From assembly GCF_032854445.1 (NCBI RefSeq), contig NW_027018026.1, forward strand, positions 49,368 to 113,367: 64,000 bases of DNA, given 5' to 3'. This DNA comes from Liolophura sinensis. Its lineage: Eukaryota; Mollusca; Polyplacophora; Chitonida; Chitonidae. Within the stretch, counting starts at the first letter, position 1; each line of letters opens with the position of its first letter. The notes under the pieces are model-generated. The model was not told where the DNA came from. It saw only the letters and a program-made list of their open reading frames with translations, and did no database searches. Below are positions 60,616 through 64,000 of the stretch, one piece after another. The translations under genes were made by a program, and so were the position numbers.

Positions 60616-63600
60616 TGTGACGGGAAATCGAATAGTGCAAACCGCGTTGCTCTCCGACCAATACTTTTGGCTGTAGTGACAATTGAATGATCATTTATGT
60701 CATAATCACGTGCGTAGCAACGGCTCTTACTCCATGGAAACCAGGGAAATTTGCAATTTTTCAACAGCTGCCGATGCCTGGCTCAATTCCGCATCTTTTG
60801 GCACCTTACTGAAGTGGGTCAGTGTTCAGTTGTACTTTTTACAGCAGACTGTATCAAGTACCTTGTGTTTTTTATGTACAAATGGTCTGGTTTTTCTACA
60901 CATAGATAAAGACATTGAGATTGTCTTGGACTTAGAAGTAAGACAATTGTTGGGTGAGTTAAATGGGCTTAGCCCAAAGATTTCAGGTCTTCTGGGCTAC
61001 CGAAGGGCACATAACTTATAGTCAAAAGTTGAATATAGTAATGACCAGTCGCGATTGTACAGAGTACAGTGTAGCCGATTTCAATTAACAAAAACACCAG
61101 GCAAAAATGCAAAAGTGGAAAAACTGTCCCAGTGCTGCTGGTAAGAAGCTAATCCGACGTATTTTGTGACGAGAAATCGAATGGTGCAAACCGCGTTGCT
61201 CTCCGACCAATACTTTTGTCTGTAGTGACAATTGAATGATCATTTATGTCATAATCACGTGCCCAGCAACGGCTCTTACTCCATGGAAACCAGGGAAATT
61301 TGCAATTTTTCAACAGCTGCCGATGCCTGGCTCAATTCCGCATCTTTTGGCACCTTACTGAAGTGGGTCAGTGTTCAGTTGTACTTTTTACAGCAGACTG
61401 TATCAAGTACCTTGTGTTTTTGATGTACAAATGGTCTGGTTTTTCTACACGTAGATAAAGACATTGAGATTGTCTTCGACTTAGAAGTAAGACAATTGTT
61501 GGGTGAGTTAAATGGGCTTGGCCCAAAGATTTGACGTCTTCTGGACTACCGAAGGGCACAGAACTTATAGTCAAAAGTTGAATATAGTAATGACCAGTCG
61601 CGATTGTACAGAGTACAGTGTAGCCGATTTCAATTAACAAAAAGACCAGGCAAAAATGCAAAAGTGGAAAAACTGTTCCAGTGCTGCTGGTAAGAGGCTA
61701 ATCCGACGTATTTTGTGACGAGAAATCGAATGGTGCAATCCGCGTTGCTCTCCGACCAATACTTTTGCTGTAGCGACAATTCAATGATCATTTATGTCAT
61801 AATCACGTGGGTAGCAACGGCTCTTACTCATGGAAAGCAGGGAAATTTGCAATTTGTCAACAGCTGCCGATGCCTGCTGAATTCCGAATGTTTTGGCACC
61901 TTACTGAAGTGGGTCAGTGTTCAGTTGTACTTTTTACAGCAGACTGTATCAAGTACCTTGTGTTTTTTATGTACAAATGGTCTAGTTTTTCTACACGTAG
62001 ATAAAGACATTGAGATTGTCTTGGACTTAGAAGTAAGACAATTGCTGGGTGAGTTAAATGGGCTTAGCCCAAAGATTTGACGTCTTCTGGGCTACCGAAG
62101 GGCACATAACTTATAGTCAAAAGTTGAATATAGTAATGACCAGTCGCGATTGTACAGAGTACAGTGTAGCCGATTTCAATTAACAAAAAACAAAGGTAAA
62201 AATGCAATTGTGGAAAAATTGTTCCGTGCTCCTGGTAAGAAGCTAATGCGACGTATTTTGTGACGAGAAATCGAATGGTGCAAACCGCGTTGCTCTCCGA
62301 CCAATACTTTTGCCTGTAGCGACAATTGAATGATCATTTATGTCATAATCACGTGCCCAGCAACGGCTCTTACTCATGGAAACCATGGATATTTGCAATT
62401 TTCAACAGGTGCCGATGCCTGGCTCAATTCCGCATCTTTTGGCACCTTACTGAAGTGGGTCAGTGTTCAGTTGTACTTTTTACAGCAGACTGTATCAAGT
62501 ACCTTGTGTTTTTCACGTACAAATGGTCTGGTTTCTCTACACGTAGATAAAGACATTGAGATTGTCTTGCACTTAGAAGTAAGGTAATTGCTGGGCGAGT
62601 TAAATGGGCTTAGCCCAAAGATTTCAGGTCTTCTGGCTACCGAAGGGCACATAACTTATAGTCAAAAGTTGAATATAGTAATGACCGGTACCGATTGTAC
62701 AGAGTACAGTGTAGCCGATTTCAATTAACAAAAAGACCAGGCAAAAATGCAAAAAGTGGAAAAACTGTTCCAGTGCTGCTGGTAGGAGGCTAATTCGACG
62801 TATTTTGTGACGAGAAATCGAATGGTGCAAACCGCGTTGCTCTCCGACCAATACTTTTGGCTGTAGTGACAATTGAATGATTATTGATGTCATAATCACG
62901 TGCCCAGCAACGGCTCTTACTCCATGGAAACCAGGGAAATTTGCAATTTTTCAACAGCTGCCGATGCCTGGCTCAATTCCGCATGTTTTGGCACCTTACT
63001 GAAGTGGGTCAGTGTTCAGTTGTACTTTTTACAGCAGACTGTATCAAGTACCTTGTGTTTTTCATGTACAAATGGTGTGGTTTTTTTACAAGTAGATAAA
63101 GACATTGAGATTGTTCTTGCACTTAGAAGTAAGGCAATTGCTGGGTGAGTTAAATGGGCTTAGCCCAAAGATTTCAGGTCTTCTGGGCTACCGAAGGGCA
63201 CATAACTTATAGTCAAAAGTTGAATATAGTAATGACCAGTCGCGATTGTACAGAGTACAGTGTAGCCGATTTCAATTAACAAAAAGACCTGGCAAAAATG
63301 CAAAAGTGGAAAAACTGTTCCAGTGCTGCTGGTAAGAGGCTAATCCGACATATTTTGTGACGAGAAATCGAATGGTGCAAACCGCGTTGCGCTCCGACCA
63401 ATACTTTTGGCTGTAGTGACAATTGAATGATCATTGATGTCATAATCACATGCCCAGCAACGGCTCTTACTCCATGGAAACCAGGGATATTTGCAATTTT
63501 TTAACAGCTGCCGATGCCTGGCCCAATTCCGCATCTTTTGGCACCTTATAAATGTGGGTCAGTGTTCAGTTGTACTTTTTACAGCAGACTGTATCAAGTA

Positions 63601-64000
63601 CCTTGTGTTTTTCATGTACAAATGGTGTTGTTTTTCTACACGTAGATAAAGACATTGAGATTGTCTTGCACTTAGAAGTAAGGCAATTGCTGGGTGAGTT
63701 AAATGGGCTTAGCCCAAAGATTTCAGGTCTTCTGGGCTACCGAAGGGCACATGACTTATAGTCAAAACTTGAATATAGTAATGACCAGTCGCGATTGTAC
63801 AGAGTACAGTGTAGCCGATTTCAATTAACAAAAAGAACAGGCAAAAATGCAAAAGTGGATAAACTGTTCCAGTGCTGCTGGTAAGAGGCTAATCGACGTA
63901 TTTTGTGACGACAAATCGAATGGTGCAATCCGAGATGCTCTCCGACCAATACTTTTGGCTGTAGCGACAATTCAATGATCATTTATGTCATAATCACGTG

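Larger units (their letters stand above)
1..64000. repeat. Satellite DNA array, ~549-bp monomer, head-to-tail
   Basis: The same unit recurs every 544-556 bp in one orientation across the window, apart from class E (about 688 bp), class F (about 492 bp) and one unit with a 23-bp duplication. Landmarks seen in almost every unit, in order, are AATGATCATT, CACGTG (in most classes), CTTACTCCATGG, ACAGCAGACTGTATCAAG, TTGAGATTGTC, TGGGCTTAGCCCA, GTACAGAGTACAGTG, an A-tract cluster, and ACGTATTTTGTGACGAG. There are 115 complete units between anchors 52 and 63975, with partial units at 1-51 and 63975-64000. No inversion, transposon or unique spacer interrupts the array. Long arrays of diverged monomers in higher-order order are known from eukaryotic heterochromatin; a centromeric role is inference only. 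I do not recognise the family. Confidence 0.97.
53007..64000. repeat. Diverged flank of the array, units outside the A-K order
   Basis: Anchors are 53007, 53551, 54101, 54649, 55199, 55748, 56297, 56846, 57395, 57943, 58492, 59041, 59590, 60138, 60687, 61236, 61784, 62330, 62877, 63427 and 63975. Most units carry private substitutions and mixed class markers. The unit at 53551 is A-like in its right two-thirds (TTTTTTTACAG, GATATC, GAGGAAAG), and the next at 54101 is B-like (GCTGTTGTGAC, TTATTCATG). The unit at 63427 is X-like (GGGATATTTGC, GCCCAATT). A 5-bp deletion near 53378 gives GGTACACAGTG. Confidence 0.85.

Noticed and set aside
1-64000. CRISPR array
   Set aside because: CRISPR repeats are about 25-40 bp with unique spacers of similar size. 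Here the whole 549-bp unit repeats and nothing is unique.
1-64000. Tandem rDNA, histone or other gene cluster
   Set aside because: No unit contains rRNA-like, tRNA-like or conserved protein sequence, and 549 bp is too short for an rDNA or histone cluster unit.
1-64000. Retroelement or DNA-transposon origin or insertion
   Set aside because: No reverse transcriptase, integrase or transposase motif, no LTR or terminal inverted repeats, and no target-site duplication breaks the array. An ancient element origin of the monomer cannot be tested without a database search.

Overview
The whole 64 kb window is one head-to-tail satellite DNA array. A unit of about 549 bp repeats without interruption from the first base to the last: 115 complete units plus a partial one at each end. 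I see no unique sequence, no credible gene, no tRNA or rRNA, no transposon and no CRISPR array. An array of this length, with diverged monomer classes arranged in higher-order repeats (HORs), points to eukaryotic heterochromatin (centromeric, pericentromeric or similar). I cannot name the species or the satellite family from sequence alone. Units are anchored here at the ATG inside the 10-bp palindrome AATGATCATT, which nearly every unit carries.

Layout. (1) 1-4172: a trimeric HOR (classes X-E-Y, period about 1785 bp). (2) 4173-7548: a transition into the main HOR family (E-F-G-H/I-J-K). (3) 7549-53006: the main HOR, built from classes A to K in fixed order (ABC)n-D-E-F-G(G)-H-I-J-K, with repeated loss or gain of modules. 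Blocks start at 7549, 18077, 24227, 28612, 34719, 43041 and 50810. (4) 53007-64000: more diverged units outside the A-K classes, with a local duplication at a four-unit offset.

Two monomer classes carry structural landmarks. Class E has a 139-bp internal tandem duplication (unit length about 688 bp, eight copies). Class F has lost 57 bp (unit length about 492 bp, six copies). They act as rulers for reading the array history.

The most informative event is a tandem duplication of a 19-unit segment of about 10.5 kb. Copy 1 runs from about 16.49 to 27.03 kb and copy 2 from about 27.03 to 37.53 kb. The join is preserved as a single chimeric monomer, class C at its left and class G at its right, near 27.03 kb. 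At least eight rare variants are shared at the same offset between the copies. Other chimeric monomers (H/I, J/K, E/E) and one conversion-like patch record further unequal exchange.

Short open frames occur in most monomers because 549 is divisible by three and the repeat is homogenised. Their starts, stops and frames are not preserved between classes, so I annotate no CDS. Unit boundaries and class assignments were made by eye from diagnostic positions; no alignment was computed.
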